A stretch of 6,777 nucleotides of DNA, from positions 1-6,777 of the forward strand of contig JAVBOJ010000139.1 of NCBI GenBank assembly GCA_031550755.1. The letters are read 5' to 3'. The position numbers and the translations under genes are program-made. Source of the stretch: JAVBOJ01 sp031550755. Its GTDB lineage: Bacteria; Bacillota; Clostridia; Oscillospirales; UBA929. This document shows positions 5,377-6,777 of the stretch, in pieces. The notes under the pieces were generated by a model, which did no database searches, had not been told where the DNA came from, and saw nothing but the letters and a program-made list of their open reading frames with translations. Within the stretch, counting starts at the first letter, position 1. Every line of letters starts with the position of its first letter.

Positions 5377-6666
5377 ATGCTGCACAGCGTTCGATTGGAC
5401 AAGGAAAAATGCAAGGGCTGCACGACCTGCATCAAGCACTGCCCCACTGAGGCCATCCGCGTCCGGCGCGGCAAGGCCACGATTGTGGATCAGCGCTGTA
5501 TCGACTGCGGTCAGTGCATCCGCGTCTGTCCGCACCACGCCAAGCGCGCCGTGTGCGACGGATTGTCCCGCCTGAACGACTTCGCCTATACCGTCGCCCT
5601 GCCGGCACCGTCGCTGTACGGACAGTTTCACCGGCTGGACGACGTCAACATTGTGCTGCAAGCGCTGATTGACATCGGCTTTGACGAGGTGTTCGAGGTG
5701 TCGCGCGGTGCGGAGATGATCTCCGACCTTACCCGCCGCGCCATCAAGGCGCCCGGCGCACTGCCGCGCCCGGTCATCTCCAGTGCCTGTCCGGCGGCGG
5801 TACGGCTGATTTGCCAGCGGTTTCCGCGGCTGATTCCCAACATCGCGCCGCATATGGCCCCGGTGGACATTGCCGCCGTGCGCGCGCGGGAGGAGGCGGT
5901 GCAAAAAACCGGCCTGCCGCCCGAAAAAATCGGCATCTTTTTTATCACGCCCTGTCCGGCCAAGGCCACGGCGGTACATAATCCGGTGGGGCTGGACGCG
6001 CCCGTGATGGACGGCGCGATTTCCATGGCGGACATTTATCTCAGTCTGCTGCCGGCCATGAAAAAGGTGGAAAATCCGCCGTCGCGCGCCTCGTCCGGCA
6101 TCATCGGCATCGGCTGGGCCACCTCGGGCGGCGAGAGCTCCGCCCTGCTCGGCGAGAGCTATGTCGCCGTGGACGGCATCGAAAATGTCATCCAGGTGCT
6201 GGAAGACATCGAGGACGGCAAGCTCACCGAGGTGGAATTCGTCGAGATCAACGCCTGTACGCAGGGCTGCGTCGGCGGCTGCCTGACGGTGGAAAACCCG
6301 TTTATCGCCAAAACGCGGGTCAAACGGCTGATGAAATTTTTGCCGGTGTCGCGGGTCAAGCCGGACGCGAGCCGGGACGACGAGGCCCGCTGGACCCAAC
6401 GGCCGCAGCACACGCCGGTCTGGCAGCTCGACGTGGATATGGAGCAGGCCATGGAAAAGCACACCCGCATCGAGGCGTTGCTGCGGGAGCTTCCGGGGCT
6501 GGATTGCGCGTCCTGCGGCGCGCCGTCGTGCGCGAGTCTGGCCGAGGACGTCGTACTGGGCTTCGCCTCGGAGGAGGACTGCATTTTCCGGATGCGCGAG
6601 CGGATGCTCTACCTCTCCGGCACCGGCGACGCCGAGCAGTACCTGCCGCCGCCGTTTCGGAAGTAG
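5377..6666 (+). CDS. [FeFe]-hydrogenase-like iron-sulfur protein, probable sensory type
   Basis: A 429-residue cytoplasmic protein in three parts. First, a ferredoxin-like domain with two 4Fe-4S motifs: C12-C15-C18-C22 and C41-C44-C47-C51. Second, an H-cluster domain (about 65-345) with all three signatures in altered form: SSACPA (135-140, Cys138), TPCPAK (191-196, Cys193 and Lys196), and NACTQGCVGGC (292-302, Cys294 and Cys298). Third, a C-terminal Fe-S motif C377-x2-C380-x4-C385-x16-C402. Catalytic enzymes have Cys-Cys-Pro in the first signature, the first Cys relaying protons; here it is Ala137. Such a change is known in sensory hydrogenases (HydS type). I see no PAS domain and no small-subunit-like tail. 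The start at 5377 is preferred over the in-frame ATG at 5323, which lies inside the preceding gene; CGGGG (5365-5369) is a weak ribosome binding site. The 28-base gap makes it the third gene of the operon. H2 or redox sensing is inferred; slow catalysis is possible. Confidence 0.88.
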   Translation: MLHSVRLDKEKCKGCTTCIKHCPTEAIRVRRGKATIVDQRCIDCGQCIRVCPHHAKRAVCDGLSRLNDFAYTVALPAPSLYGQFHRLDDVNIVLQALIDIGFDEVFEVSRGAEMISDLTRRAIKAPGALPRPVISSACPAAVRLICQRFPRLIPNIAPHMAPVDIAAVRAREEAVQKTGLPPEKIGIFFITPCPAKATAVHNPVGLDAPVMDGAISMADIYLSLLPAMKKVENPPSRASSGIIGIGWATSGGESSALLGESYVAVDGIENVIQVLEDIEDGKLTEVEFVEINACTQGCVGGCLTVENPFIAKTRVKRLMKFLPVSRVKPDASRDDEARWTQRPQHTPVWQLDVDMEQAMEKHTRIEALLRELPGLDCASCGAPSCASLAEDVVLGFASEEDCIFRMRERMLYLSGTGDAEQYLPPPFRK

Positions 6667-6777
6667 GAAGCGCCTCGCCGGGTGCGCAGGGAGGCCAAGC
6701 GGCGCAGAATCTGCGGAACCAAGAACGCGGAGCGTTCTGTCCGTAAAGATTCGGAGCGGGCTTGGACGACCGGCCGC
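6667..6777 (+). repeat. Long imperfect palindromic repeat, copy 2 (reaches the right edge)
   Basis: This copy begins immediately after the TAG of the hydrogenase-like gene, as copy 1 begins after the mscL stop. The same nested arms are present: CCAAGC (6695-6700) with GCTTGG (6760-6765), GAATCT (6707-6712) with AGATTC (6747-6752), and AGAACGC (6722-6728) with GCGTTCT (6732-6738) around a GGA loop. The GAATCT arm pairs perfectly here, whereas copy 1 has a G-T wobble, so pairing is kept. The similarity continues to the last base of the window, so the element's true right end is not seen. Confidence 0.8.

Noticed and set aside
5329..6462. A 377-codon open frame on the minus strand opposite the hydrogenase-like gene
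   Set aside because: No motif, Arg/His-rich composition, and the plus strand carries twelve motif cysteines in ordered Fe-S and H-cluster signatures.

Overview
The window looks like chromosomal DNA of a high-G+C Gram-positive anaerobe of the class Clostridia, probably Oscillospiraceae-like. This rests on G+C-rich codon use, strong AGGAGG-type ribosome binding sites, a 'sensory-type' [FeFe]-hydrogenase operon, and palindromic intergenic repeats. The genus is inference only.

Layout. (1) Positions 1-430, minus strand: the N-terminal half of shikimate dehydrogenase (aroE), running off the left edge and driven by a near-consensus promoter at 460-488. (2) Divergent from it is a plus-strand run of four tightly packed genes: an ABC ATPase (632-1375), its large membrane permease (1368-3044, overlapping by 8 bases), a membrane protein of unknown function whose frame is broken near its start (3063-3790), and mscL (3787-4224, overlapping by ATGA). 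(3) Positions 4225-4577 are non-coding and packed with repeats: a long imperfect palindrome (copy 1), a long hairpin, a 9-base inverted repeat and a 7-base tandem repeat. (4) A second plus-strand operon follows: a small DRTGG-domain protein (4578-4925), a GHKL ATPase of the SpoIIAB/RsbW anti-sigma type (4929-5348), and an [FeFe]-hydrogenase-like iron-sulfur protein (5377-6666). (5) After the last stop codon the palindromic repeat recurs (copy 2, 6667-6777) and runs to the window edge.

How the genes may work together. The ATPase and permease form one ABC-2-type exporter of unknown substrate. MscL is the osmotic safety valve; the unknown membrane protein is probably co-translated with it. The second operon reads as a redox or H2-sensing signalling module. 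Its hydrogenase homologue keeps the H-cluster cysteines but has Ala where catalytic enzymes have the proton-shuttling Cys, and it sits next to a GHKL ATPase/kinase and a DRTGG regulatory domain. Related gene groups occur in Clostridia near electron-bifurcating hydrogenase genes, but the signalling logic is not settled and is inferred here.

The most unusual items are that three-gene module, the paired long palindromes placed directly after two unrelated stop codons, and the frameshift in the membrane gene.
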